Positions 1 to 7,317 of a stretch of 64,000 nucleotides of DNA are shown here, in pieces. Source of the stretch: Candidatus Microthrix parvicella Bio17-1 (lineage in GTDB: Bacteria > Actinomycetota > Acidimicrobiia > Acidimicrobiales > Microtrichaceae). Every line of letters starts with the position of its first letter. The stretch's first letter is position 1. The DNA lies in the NCBI RefSeq assembly GCF_000299415.1, contig NZ_AMPG01000005.1:62001-126000 (forward strand). Reading direction: 5' to 3'. The notes beneath the pieces were generated by a model. It had not been told where the DNA came from. It saw only the letters and a program-made list of their open reading frames with translations, and made no database searches. Position numbers and translations under genes: made by a program.

Positions 1-808
1 CGACGCCGGCATCGCCCTCGGCGGGCGGGGGACCGACGCTGCCCGGGCCAACGCCGATGTGATCGTCGTCGACGACCGCATCGAGACGATCGTCGACGCC
101 GTCGTCGAGGGCCGAGCCATGTGGGAATCGGTCCGTGGTGCGGTCGCGATCCTCGTCGGCGGCAACCTCGGAGAGATCGGCTTCACCCTCGCCGGTACCG
201 CCGTCGGCGGTGTCGCACCGCTTAACGCACGACAGTTGCTGCTGGTCAACCTGCTCACCGACATGGCCCCGGCGCTCGCCATCGCCCTCCGAGAGCCCCG
301 CGACCGCTCGCCCGAAACGCTCCTGCACGCTGGGCCGGATGCCTCCCTCGGTGGCGCGCTCACCCGCGACATCGCAGTTCGTGCCGGCGCCACCGCTGCC
401 GGTGCCACCGGCGCATGGGCCGTCGCCAGCCTCACCGGGACGCCGACCCGCGCCCGAACGGTCGGCCTCGCCGCCCTCGTCGGCACCCAACTTGGACAGA
501 CGGTCGTCGCCGGCGGGACGAGCCCATTGGTGCTGGGAGCTACGGTCATCAGCGTGGGTGCCCTCGTGACCGCCATCCAGACGCCAGGCATCAGCCAGTT
601 CTTCGGTTGCCGCCCGCTTGGCCCCGTCGGCTGGACCACAGCGGTGTACGCATCACTCCTCGCCACCGGCGGATCGGTGGCGGTTCCGTGGGCTGCAGGC
701 CGGGCGGGTGATGCCATCGTGGTCGCCCACAACAGCGCTCAACGACGGCTGCAGTCGGGGCCTGGCGAGGGCGTCGTGGCCACTCAAACGATTCCAGCGC
801 GCACGTGA
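1..808 (+). CDS. P-type cation-transporting ATPase, C-terminal part (5' end outside window)
   Basis: The reading frame is open from base 2, so this is the end of a gene that begins left of the window. The first residues (DAGIALGGRGTDAA) correspond to the stretch after the hinge motif of P-type ATPases. They are followed by GRAMW, the GGNLGEIGFT helix and LLLVNLLTDMAPA, the ion-pathway helix of the C-terminal membrane domain. About four to six membrane segments follow. The pattern resembles the large mycobacterial CtpI-type pumps, but the transported ion cannot be read from this part. The ATP-binding and phosphorylation domains are not in the window. A GC-rich hairpin follows the stop codon directly. 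Confidence 0.9.
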   Translation, partial: DAGIALGGRGTDAARANADVIVVDDRIETIVDAVVEGRAMWESVRGAVAILVGGNLGEIGFTLAGTAVGGVAPLNARQLLLVNLLTDMAPALAIALREPRDRSPETLLHAGPDASLGGALTRDIAVRAGATAAGATGAWAVASLTGTPTRARTVGLAALVGTQLGQTVVAGGTSPLVLGATVISVGALVTAIQTPGISQFFGCRPLGPVGWTTAVYASLLATGGSVAVPWAAGRAGDAIVVAHNSAQRRLQSGPGEGVVATQTIPART

Positions 809-1235
809 AGCGCCCCGAACCTGTAAGAGTCCCGGGGCGCTGGTCGGCGATCGGCACGTCTCCAGCTCCCGAAGCTCCCGAGTCCGCTGTCTCCCGTCGT
901 CGGCAGGGCCTCGCGAGCGTTGCGGAGCACGATGTCCCTGGCGACAGGGTCCAGCTCGAGTTGGCACCCGGCGGGAACTAGGGAAAGCCTTGATCGATGT
1001 CGTCAACGAGGTGCCGCCGGCTCCGGCCGAGCATCCGCCGGTAGCGAAGATCGAAGCGGAACTCCTTGCGCTGCTGACCGACACAGTCGAGCACGTCCTT
1101 GCCGACGGTCCGGCGCAACCCGCGACCGAGCTGTTGCAGAAAGATCGCGGCGCTCTCGGCCGGCCATGAAGTTGGCGTGGTCGATGCTGACGCACAACCC
1201 GAGCACTCGCATCTGCGTTGCGTCGCCGACCGTGT
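784..1235 (-). pseudogene. Remnant of a DEAD/DEAH helicase with DUF3427-type C-terminus
   Basis: On the minus strand, fragments in different frames line up with one protein family. One is MRVLGLCVSIDHANFMAG (about 1212 down to 1160). Then ESAAIFLQQLGRGLRR, helicase motif VI, continues through VGQQRKEFRFDLRYR to DDIDQGFP (about 1160 to 980). A third, shifted piece, PAGCQLELDPVARDIVLRNA, runs towards a stop at 784. In intact members a long segment with motifs IV-V lies between the first and second fragments; here they are joined directly, so there is an internal deletion. A stop and a frame shift near 978 break the third piece. The N-terminal helicase half is absent. The frame runs into the ATPase 3' end. 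Confidence 0.65.
809..841 (+). terminator. Hairpin after the ATPase gene
   Basis: A perfect 9-bp inverted repeat (AGCGCCCCG at 809-817, CGGGGCGCT at 833-841) starts one base after the ATPase stop. The loop is 15 bases. No T-tract follows, so it may be a weak or factor-dependent terminator. Confidence 0.55.
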
Positions 1236-1236
1236 C

Positions 1237-1570
1237 GCGGACCGGAGCGCCTTCGGCCCGTTTGAGGACCGCTCCGTCGACACGATGGAGGAGCTCTCAT
1301 GACCAACACCTTCCTCCCGATCCTCCTCGCCAAAGCTGCCCTCGGCGCGCTCACCCAGGGAGGGGTCATCGTAAACATCCCAGGCGTGATCGCGGAACAG
1401 AACCTTCCCGGCATGGCCGCCGCACACCGAGACCGGATTGGCGGACCGTCCCATCGAAGGTCGGACGCCCAAGATGTCGAAAGGGCTGGATCCGGTGGAC
1501 GTCGCAAGCGATGATCTGCGATGCCATCGACGGCGACACCACCGACCTTCCCAGCACAACGTTCGCCTGA
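1237..1570 (+). pseudogene. Remnant of a short-chain dehydrogenase/reductase (SDR)
   Basis: Plus-strand fragments fit the second half of an SDR. SAFGPFEDRSVDTMEEL (1241-1297) is interrupted by a stop. After a frame change comes MTNTFLPILLAKAAL followed by GGVIVNIPGVIAEQNLPGMA (1299-1420), the strand-helix region around the usual NIGS motif. The catalytic YxxxK segment is missing. Another frame gives ICDAIDGDTTDLPSTTFA ending at 1570, typical of SDR C-termini. At least two frame breaks and a deletion make this non-functional. The family call rests on pattern memory, not a search. Confidence 0.55.
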
Positions 1571-1574
1571 TTGG

Positions 1575-1598
1575 CAGCACAACGAAGTCGCTGTGCTG
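1575..1598. promoter_or_regulatory. Inverted repeat upstream of the peptidoglycan-binding gene promoter
   Basis: CAGCACA (1575-1581) and TGTGCTG (1592-1598) form a perfect 7-bp inverted repeat with a 10-base spacer. It lies just upstream of a consensus -35 box, so it could be an operator or a hairpin closing off upstream transcription. Confidence 0.4.
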
Positions 1599-1610
1599 AA
1601 GTCTACAAGG

Positions 1611-1638
1611 TTGACATCAGATTCGTGGGGTCCATACT
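1611..1638 (+). promoter_or_regulatory. Sigma-70-type promoter of the peptidoglycan-binding gene
   Basis: TTGACA (1611-1616), a 16-base spacer and CATACT (1633-1638) are close to the housekeeping consensus, which is rare in this GC-rich window. The predicted start would give a leader of about 55 bases before the ATG at 1700. Confidence 0.6.
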
Positions 1639-1648
1639 GGACGATGCA

Positions 1649-1665
1649 GTTCACCCAATGTGAAC
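1649..1665. promoter_or_regulatory. Operator-like palindrome just downstream of the promoter
   Basis: GTTCAC-N5-GTGAAC at 1649-1665 is a perfect dyad located a few bases past the predicted transcription start, a usual place for a repressor site. No regulator gene is adjacent. Confidence 0.4.
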
Positions 1666-1699
1666 ACGGAACACCAAGAATGCTGGAAAGGCGAATCCA

Positions 1700-2143
1700 A
1701 TGGCTGACCCAATCATCAAAATTGGCTCCAAAGGCCCTGCCGTCAAGAATGCGCAAAAGGCTCTCAATAACCGCGGCGCATGGTTGACAGTTGACGGGAT
1801 CTTCGGATCATTGACACGTAACGCCGTCATCGACTATCAAACGTACCGATCCTCTGGCCAGTACTGGGCGCTCTCCTATCCATTAAAGGTTGACGGAATC
1901 GTTGGACCAGCAACCTGGTCGAGGCTGACTCCGCCGGTGATCAAGAAAAAGTCCACAGGAAACGCAGTACGGCTCCTTCAGGAAATCTTGAAGGACTTCG
2001 CCTACCCACCCTTTGATCCCGGCGTGGTCGACGGTAAATTCGGTCCGCAAACCGAAAGCGCTGTCAAGGAGTTCCAGGACTGGTGGCCCCTAACCGTCGA
2101 TGGAATTGTCGGTCAAGAGACGTGGGCCGCCCTCTGGAGCTGA
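1700..2143 (+). CDS. Double peptidoglycan-binding-domain protein (lower GC)
   Basis: The 147-residue protein consists almost entirely of two PG_binding_1-type (PF01471) repeats. Residues about 5-75 and 82-147 each carry the family pattern of a xxVDGxFGxxTxxAVxxxQ core, a variable loop and a closing VDGIVGxxTWxxL. No signal peptide, membrane helix or catalytic domain is present, so export and function are unclear. Such repeats normally anchor hydrolases or phage lysins to cell wall. A GGAAAGG ribosome-binding site precedes the ATG. Codon use includes AAA, AAT and TCA rarely seen in neighbours, and the gene has its own near-consensus promoter between decayed genes, which suggests recent transfer. 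Confidence 0.85.
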   Translation: MADPIIKIGSKGPAVKNAQKALNNRGAWLTVDGIFGSLTRNAVIDYQTYRSSGQYWALSYPLKVDGIVGPATWSRLTPPVIKKKSTGNAVRLLQEILKDFAYPPFDPGVVDGKFGPQTESAVKEFQDWWPLTVDGIVGQETWAALWS

Positions 2144-2217
2144 CCGGGCCTCTAGGTGGGTAGTGTTTCCTGTACTGAAGAGGCAGGCGACAATCCGACA
2201 AGACGAAGCAGCGTCAA

Positions 2218-2590
2218 CGATGACGCTGAACCAGTTGTCTGATCTGACCCGCAGCGTCTTGGCTGAGACCGACGACGAACTGTTCGGGGTTGGACCAAAC
2301 TTGCCGCTTGGCAGCTTCCGTTCGGTAGCACCGAGGATCTTCAGCGCTCCCGACCTGCGCACGATGCTGATCTGGATGGATTAAGCGACCTGGGTGCTCA
2401 CCCCAGCGCCTCTCATCGAGGCCGTGCTCGATGGCGACACGCCCGGGCTAACAGTCGACGTCCACCGGCTGGACGATCCCGGGCACCTCGTGGTCGACGC
2501 GTTGATCGCCTTCACCACGGCCCGATCGGGTGGGCGATCGGGCCGTCGCGTGCCCCTCGTATTCCTGGAAATGCCTTACGAGGGACATGA
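2218..2590 (+). pseudogene. Remnant of an AraC-family regulator, ligand-binding half
   Basis: One frame reads LNQLSDLTRSVLAETDDELFG, then PLGSFRSVAPRIFSAPDLRTML. This is the pattern of the N-terminal arabinose-binding-like domain of MmsR/ArgR-type AraC regulators. A TAA at 2382-2384 interrupts it, and the same frame resumes with LTPAPLIEAVLDGDTPGL, HLVVDALIAF and RRVPLVFLEMPYE. The stretch around 2525-2545 contains a short GATCGGG duplication where the usual sequence is disturbed. The C-terminal helix-turn-helix domain is missing, so the gene is dead even without the stop. Confidence 0.55.
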
Positions 2591-2645
2591 ACGGGATGAC
2601 CGTCCTCGCCGAGGACGAAGACATGCGGCCCGAGGGCGACTGACC

Positions 2646-2735
2646 ATGGGCGGCATCATCAACTGGGATCGTGATGCCGACGGCATCGTCACCCTGACCA
2701 TCGACGATCCTGGTGCCGGTCCCAACGGCGCGTTG
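2646..2735 (+). pseudogene. Remnant of a FadB-like (3-hydroxyacyl-CoA dehydrogenase) N-terminus
   Basis: MGGIINWDRDADGIVTLTIDD matches the start of actinobacterial FadB-type multifunctional beta-oxidation proteins, whose first residues carry a WxxDADGIVTLTxDDP motif. About 30 residues are recognisable, then similarity stops at the 3' end of the DUF2855 gene on the other strand. It could be a chance translation, but it adds to the run of decayed genes here. Confidence 0.4.
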
Positions 2736-2780
2736 CTCGCTGCCAGGTTCACATCCGCGGTGCCGCCGGCATGCTCGCCC

Positions 2781-3899
2781 TCACCGATGCAACGAAACGA
2801 TCCGTCCGGTGTCGGGCGATACGGCGCCGGCATGGACCTCGGCCCAGGTTGCCGCTGCGGCATGCGCTCCAGTGGTGCGCTGGACGTGGAGCCAGTCGCC
2901 TGAGCCTTCAACAAACGCGCCGAGCGCAACGATCGAGCGTTCTTGAAGCTCCAAGGCGTCGGTGCCACCCTCGGCGAGTTGGCTCATCGCCGTTGGAGCA
3001 AAGAACACCTCGGGGGTGGGGCCATGCTCGGGTCGAGCCGGTGGGGTGTCGTGGTGGGTACGCCCGACGATCATGGAATGGGCCAACGAATCGCCCAGCC
3101 TGGCATGCAGTGCGCCGATGGCGGGACCGTCGCCCGCCATGTCCACCGACACCGCCGAACCGGTGGCAATCGATCCGATGTCGTCATAGCTGACGACGTC
3201 GCTGTATCGACCCAGCCCACGCACGAAGTCGACGTTGCCCGGCGAGGTCACGCCGATCAAGGCATCAAGGCCCCGCTGGGCGGCACAGTCCGCAAATGCA
3301 ATGGCGGTCTTCGAAGATGCCGACATGACAATGGCCCGCCGAGCCCCGAACCAGTTGTTGGAGTCGAAGAATGCATCGATGAGGAACCCGGTCATGAAGA
3401 GGCCTCGGAGGAGGGCGTGTCGGTCCTCAAGGTCGCCTCGGCGTGCGGCGTCGTCGAAGGCCGTGGGTCCCGACGGATCGGTGCGGCTGTCCACAAACGT
3501 GCGATACACCGACGCATGGGCGGCGCGGTGTGCGCCGTCGTCGCGAAGACCTTGCCCGGTGGGATGGACGGCCAGGTCGACGGATCCCACCATGGGGAAC
3601 CAGCCGTAGTAGCGCCCACCGACCTCGACGTCCGGATGTGCCGAGGCCACCACGTCGGCCCAGCCCATCGCTGGAACCCGGCCCCAGGCGTCGTCGCCGG
3701 TGGGGTAGAAGTCCCAATAGCCGAACACGTCGCCCATCTCGGCGTAGGTCACCGTGTTGGCGGTGATGGCCAGGCGGTCCACCCGCATCCGCACCGTTCC
3801 GTCGCCAAGTTCGTCCTCATCACAAAGCTGGTCGACCTGCATGCGGGTCAAGGACGTGTCGCGCCGGTTGACCTCCAGCGCATCGGTACTGAATGTCAT
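2781..3899 (-). CDS. DUF2855 family protein
   Basis: The 372-residue product has the layout of the DUF2855 (PF11017) family. There is an N-terminal part with LAITANTVTYAEMGD and YWDFYP, a middle MSASSKTAIAFA segment (about residue 195) that resembles the nucleotide-binding loop of medium-chain dehydrogenase folds, and a C-terminal GRTHHD segment. Family members are uncharacterised and often occur near acyl-CoA or quinone-oxidoreductase genes. The ATG at 3899 is preceded by AAGGACC. The gene starts right beside the graveyard region but is itself intact. A catalytic role cannot be assigned. Confidence 0.85.
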   Translation of the reverse strand: MTFSTDALEVNRRDTSLTRMQVDQLCDEDELGDGTVRMRVDRLAITANTVTYAEMGDVFGYWDFYPTGDDAWGRVPAMGWADVVASAHPDVEVGGRYYGWFPMVGSVDLAVHPTGQGLRDDGAHRAAHASVYRTFVDSRTDPSGPTAFDDAARRGDLEDRHALLRGLFMTGFLIDAFFDSNNWFGARRAIVMSASSKTAIAFADCAAQRGLDALIGVTSPGNVDFVRGLGRYSDVVSYDDIGSIATGSAVSVDMAGDGPAIGALHARLGDSLAHSMIVGRTHHDTPPARPEHGPTPEVFFAPTAMSQLAEGGTDALELQERSIVALGAFVEGSGDWLHVQRTTGAHAAAATWAEVHAGAVSPDTGRIVSLHR

Positions 3900-3947
3900 A
3901 TGTGGTCCTTCGTGTGAGTTGCTGTTGCGTTGCGTCGGTAGAAGTGC

Positions 3948-4496
3948 TTACCAGCCCGAGGTGCCTGGCTCGCCCTTGAACGGGCCGACCACATCATCGG
4001 TGATCCAGCCGCCGTAAAAGCCTCCGGCCTGAGGGCGTACCGGCTCGTCGTTCACGGTGCAATCCACTCGTCCCGGGTAGAACGACACCCAACCGGCGTG
4101 GTCGCTGAACTCCGGATACGGGGTGGGGTAGCGCCAGGCGACCGGCTCGACGGTGCCCTCAACCGCCAGGTACTCGGCGGCCCCCTTCCACTCACAATGC
4201 GACGACCCGTTCGTCAGCACGAGGCGACCCGGCACCACCGCGTCGGGCGGCACATAGAAGGCCGGAGGATGAGACGTTTCGAGCACGCGAACCGAGGTTG
4301 TCGAGCGGGCAATCAACCGTTCGCCGTGGGTGACCTCGATGGACCGGCCATCGGGTACCACCGCCGGCGGACGCGGATAGTCCCAGACCGATTCCTGGTT
4401 GGGCCCGGGCTCGTCGGCAAACGGCGGCCGTTGGTTGCCGCGATGTTGCCAGTGGGCTCGCGCCTGCTGGAGCCAGGCGGGCGGTTCGGTGGACAT
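3948..4496 (-). CDS. DUF427 family protein
   Basis: The 182-residue protein carries the DUF427 beta-rich domain: VFxN-like strands around GRSIEVTHGERLIARSTTSV, then TSHPPAFYVPPDAV, SHCEWKGAAEYLAV and DHAGWVSFYPGRVDCTVN. Family function is unknown. The ATG at 4496 was chosen because a TACCCT hexamer ends 7 bases before it, as expected for a leaderless message; an upstream GTG at 4514 would add six residues and has no ribosome-binding site. It is divergent from the cupin lipoprotein gene. Confidence 0.85.
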   Translation of the reverse strand: MSTEPPAWLQQARAHWQHRGNQRPPFADEPGPNQESVWDYPRPPAVVPDGRSIEVTHGERLIARSTTSVRVLETSHPPAFYVPPDAVVPGRLVLTNGSSHCEWKGAAEYLAVEGTVEPVAWRYPTPYPEFSDHAGWVSFYPGRVDCTVNDEPVRPQAGGFYGGWITDDVVGPFKGEPGTSGW

Positions 4497-4503
4497 GTGG
4501 GAC

Positions 4504-4567
4504 AGGGTACCCACGTGTGCGCTCAGCCCGGCCGCTGCCCACCTGGGTAATGGCCACCTATTAGGTT
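4504..4567. promoter_or_regulatory. Divergent leaderless promoters between DUF427 and cupin genes
   Basis: TACCCT on the minus strand (4509-4504) lies 7 bases before the DUF427 ATG. TAGGTT on the plus strand (4562-4567) lies 6 bases before the cupin ATG at 4574. No ribosome-binding site precedes either start. Confidence 0.5.
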
Positions 4568-4573
4568 GATGTC

Positions 4574-5095
4574 ATGAAAAGTTTCCATGCCCTCCTCGCC
4601 GCCATCGTCATCGGGGTGCTGGGGGCCTCCGGATGCAGTTCAGACAACCCGGGTGCGGCCGCACCGACCTCCGCAACCGGCCCAACCACCACGACCGCCG
4701 CGGTTCGGTCCGAGGTGTACGCCGACCTCGTCGACCCGCCGGGAGCGGAGGGACGCAAGCTCTCCCTGGTGCGCTACACGATCGCACCAGGCGCCAAGCT
4801 GGTTCCACACGTGCACCCGGGCGTGCAGATGGCCCGAATCGAGTCCGGCACGCTCACCTACACGATCGAATCCGGCACGGCACTGGTGCGACGGGCCGGA
4901 AGCACCACCGACGAGCCCGAAACGGGCCCGACCACCATCACCCTTGAGGTGGGCGACGCCGTGATCGAACAGGACAACATGGTGCACTTCGGTGAGAATC
5001 GGTCGTCGAAGGAACTGGTCATCATCGCCGCGTTGCTGACCAAGGACGGTATGAAGCTCGCCGAACCGGTGACCACAACCTCGGCCCCCGACTGA
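4574..5095 (+). CDS. Cupin-domain lipoprotein
   Basis: The 173-residue product begins with a lipoprotein signal peptide: positive MK, a hydrophobic run and lipobox LGASGC with the modified cysteine at residue 21. A threonine/alanine-rich linker follows (about 25-45). The rest is a single cupin barrel: the PHVHPGVQMARIESG segment (about 78-92) is a histidine-containing motif 1, and GDAVIEQDNMVHFGENRS is motif 2. The protein should sit on the outer face of the membrane. The ligand is not predictable; the partial histidine set suggests possible metal binding. Confidence 0.85.
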   Translation: MKSFHALLAAIVIGVLGASGCSSDNPGAAAPTSATGPTTTTAAVRSEVYADLVDPPGAEGRKLSLVRYTIAPGAKLVPHVHPGVQMARIESGTLTYTIESGTALVRRAGSTTDEPETGPTTITLEVGDAVIEQDNMVHFGENRSSKELVIIAALLTKDGMKLAEPVTTTSAPD

Positions 5096-5197
5096 TCAAC
5101 GGATCCACCCGGCGCGCCGCCGACCAACCTTGGTCGTTGCAGCCCACCGTGGCAGTCTGCTGCGGGTGCTGGATCATCCGGCACGGAAAGGACCGCC

Positions 5198-6463
5198 ATG
5201 GCGGAGCCCGCTCAGCAGGTCGATCGTCCCCTTCCTGAACACACCGAGGTTGCTGTCATCGGCGCCGGGCTCGCCGGCCTGGCGGCGGCCCGTCGCCTCA
5301 ACGACGCCGGCAGGGACGTCGTCGTGCTCGAGGCGACCGACGGCGTGGGCGGACGGGTGCGCAGCGACCTGGTCAAGGGCTACCGGCTCGATCGCGGGTT
5401 CCAGGTGCTCTTAACCGCCTACCCCGAACTGGGGAAGCAGTTTGATGTGAACGCGCTCGACCTGAGGCGCTTCGAGCCGGGGGCGCTGGTGTGGAACGGC
5501 ACGAAGATGCACCTTGTGGGCGACCCGACGCGGCGACCTCGCACCCTCCTGAAGACCGGCCTCGCACCGGTTGGTTCGATCACCGACAAGGTTCGACTGC
5601 TGCGGCAACGGATCCGGCTTGGACGCACCTCGGCCCCGGCGCTCCTGCGTCAGGAGGACCTGTCGACGCTGGAAGCCCTGAAGAACGATGGCTTCAGCCA
5701 GGCCATGATCGACGGCTTCTTCCGGCCCTTCGTTGGTGGCATCCAACTCGATCCGGCGTTGGCGACCAGCAGGCGGATGTTCGACGTCGTGTTGAAGAGC
5801 CTGTTCGCCGGCGCCGCAGCCGTTCCCGCAGGCGGAATGCAGGCGATCCCCGACCAACTCGCGGGCCGGTTACCCAACGGTACCGTGCGGCTGAACGCCC
5901 GGGTGGGGGCCGTGCGCCCAGGCGAGGTGGCGCTCGCCGACGGTCGGACCCTCACAGCCGACCGGGTGGTCATCGCCGCCGAGGGTCCTGGCGCCGCCAA
6001 ACTTCTCGGACTGGCGACCGTCGGATCGAAGTCGGCATCGTGCGTGTGGTTCGGCGCTCCGACACCACCGATCACCGACCGCTACATCGTCGTGGATGGG
6101 ACCGGCCAGGGCCCGGCGCTCAACATCGCCGTCATGACCAACGTTGCACCGGAGTACGGCCCTGCGGACTCCGCACTGATCGCCGCCGCTTGTCCGGGGG
6201 TGGACGACGCCAACCTGGAACCAGCGGTCAGGAAACAGTTGCGGGGTATCTGGGGCCCGACGGTTGACTCGTGGAGCCACTTGCGAACCGATGCGATCGC
6301 CCACGGTCAGCCCAAGCAGCAGCCACCGTTCGCACCAAAACAGGCGGTTTCGCTGGGTGATGGCATGTTCGTCTGCGGCGACCACCGCGACACCGCATCC
6401 ATTCAAGGGGCGCTCTTCTCCGGACGGCGCTGTGCCGACGCGGTGCGGGCCGGCCTCGGCTGA
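5198..6463 (+). CDS. FAD-dependent amine oxidase-like / phytoene desaturase-like protein
   Basis: The 421-residue protein has an N-terminal FAD-binding Rossmann motif, VAVIGAGLAGLAAARRL (residues about 10-27), followed by an acidic strand end VVVLEATDGVGGRV, the pattern shared by amine oxidases and carotenoid desaturases. The C-terminus has the FAD-closing segment FVCGDHRDTASIQGALFSGR with the usual GA.xSG. The start ATG has a GGAAAGGA ribosome-binding site. Close actinobacterial relatives are annotated as NAD(P)/FAD-dependent oxidoreductases of unknown substrate. The flanking genes give no pathway context. Confidence 0.85.
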   Translation: MAEPAQQVDRPLPEHTEVAVIGAGLAGLAAARRLNDAGRDVVVLEATDGVGGRVRSDLVKGYRLDRGFQVLLTAYPELGKQFDVNALDLRRFEPGALVWNGTKMHLVGDPTRRPRTLLKTGLAPVGSITDKVRLLRQRIRLGRTSAPALLRQEDLSTLEALKNDGFSQAMIDGFFRPFVGGIQLDPALATSRRMFDVVLKSLFAGAAAVPAGGMQAIPDQLAGRLPNGTVRLNARVGAVRPGEVALADGRTLTADRVVIAAEGPGAAKLLGLATVGSKSASCVWFGAPTPPITDRYIVVDGTGQGPALNIAVMTNVAPEYGPADSALIAAACPGVDDANLEPAVRKQLRGIWGPTVDSWSHLRTDAIAHGQPKQQPPFAPKQAVSLGDGMFVCGDHRDTASIQGALFSGRRCADAVRAGLG

Positions 6464-6507
6464 GCCCGACCTGGTCGGTTTGATCCTCGGATTCAGGCCG
6501 TCACCGG

Positions 6508-7182
6508 CTACCCGCCGAGTGCCCCAAGACCCTGTCCGAGGAGTTTGACGCCCAGCACGAGCAACAGGATCATCATGATCGCCGGGTTGTGAACGGACAT
6601 GAAGTCCTTGATCGACGCAAGCGGCCCGGCGGCCCGTTTGCTCGCCACCAGATAGAACACCACCGGTCCGGCCACCGTGAGTGAACCGATGATCACAAAC
6701 ACCGCCACGGCGATGGCGCTGTCGGTGCCTCCAAGCCCGGCCTGAGAAATGCTGGCCGCCGCAGCGGCGGTGAGCGCCAGGTTCTTCGGGTTCACCCCTG
6801 ACAGCAACGCGCCGAGTCCAAGCGACTTACCGACGGAGAAAGTGTCGATACTGGCCATCCACGCCGGCATCTCTGCCTCCTCACCTGGTGCGGGACGGTC
6901 GCGCCACTGTTTCAAGGCCAACAGCAGAAAGAGTGCGCCAATCGCAACCTGGAACCAGTTCACGCCGGTGGCGGTTGCGCTGGTCGAATCGGAGGCGCCG
7001 GAGGTGGCGACCAGAACGATGGTGGAGGCGATGACGAGCCCGGCAATCCAACCAACTGCAAAAGCCGACCCGGTGGCTCGGGCCTTGGGAGTGCCCAACA
7101 TCAGGATGACCGCAATAATCGGAACCGGGCTGAGCGCCACTCCAAGCGCGGACGGCAGCAGGTCGCCGATCACTTGGATCAT
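6508..7182 (-). CDS. GAP/Sap family membrane protein
   Basis: The 224-residue protein is built of six hydrophobic helices. It matches the Sap/GAP family (PF11139, sulfolipid-1-addressing protein), with the opening LLPSALGVALSPVPIIAVILML and an ALLSGVNPKNLALTAAAAASI repeat half typical of LysE-like two-fold transporters. In mycobacteria relatives support glycolipid export, although no lipid-biosynthesis genes are near this copy. It is convergent with the upstream flavoprotein gene and divergent from the MDR oxidoreductase. Confidence 0.85.
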   Translation of the reverse strand: MIQVIGDLLPSALGVALSPVPIIAVILMLGTPKARATGSAFAVGWIAGLVIASTIVLVATSGASDSTSATATGVNWFQVAIGALFLLLALKQWRDRPAPGEEAEMPAWMASIDTFSVGKSLGLGALLSGVNPKNLALTAAAAASISQAGLGGTDSAIAVAVFVIIGSLTVAGPVVFYLVASKRAAGPLASIKDFMSVHNPAIMMILLLVLGVKLLGQGLGALGG

Positions 7183-7304
7183 AGGACGGCAGCCAATTCA
7201 TCCTGTCTCATCTCGCAGATGGTAGCCGGATCCCGGACCGTTGCCGGAGACGTCAGCTTGAGGCAACCGGTTTGGTTGCAACGCTCCAAAGGAAACACGG
7301 TCGC

Positions 7305-7310
7305 TACACT
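7305..7310 (+). promoter_or_regulatory. Leaderless -10 element of the MDR oxidoreductase
   Basis: TACACT ends 7 bases before the ATG at 7318. Confidence 0.45.
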
Positions 7311-7317
7311 CGCCACG

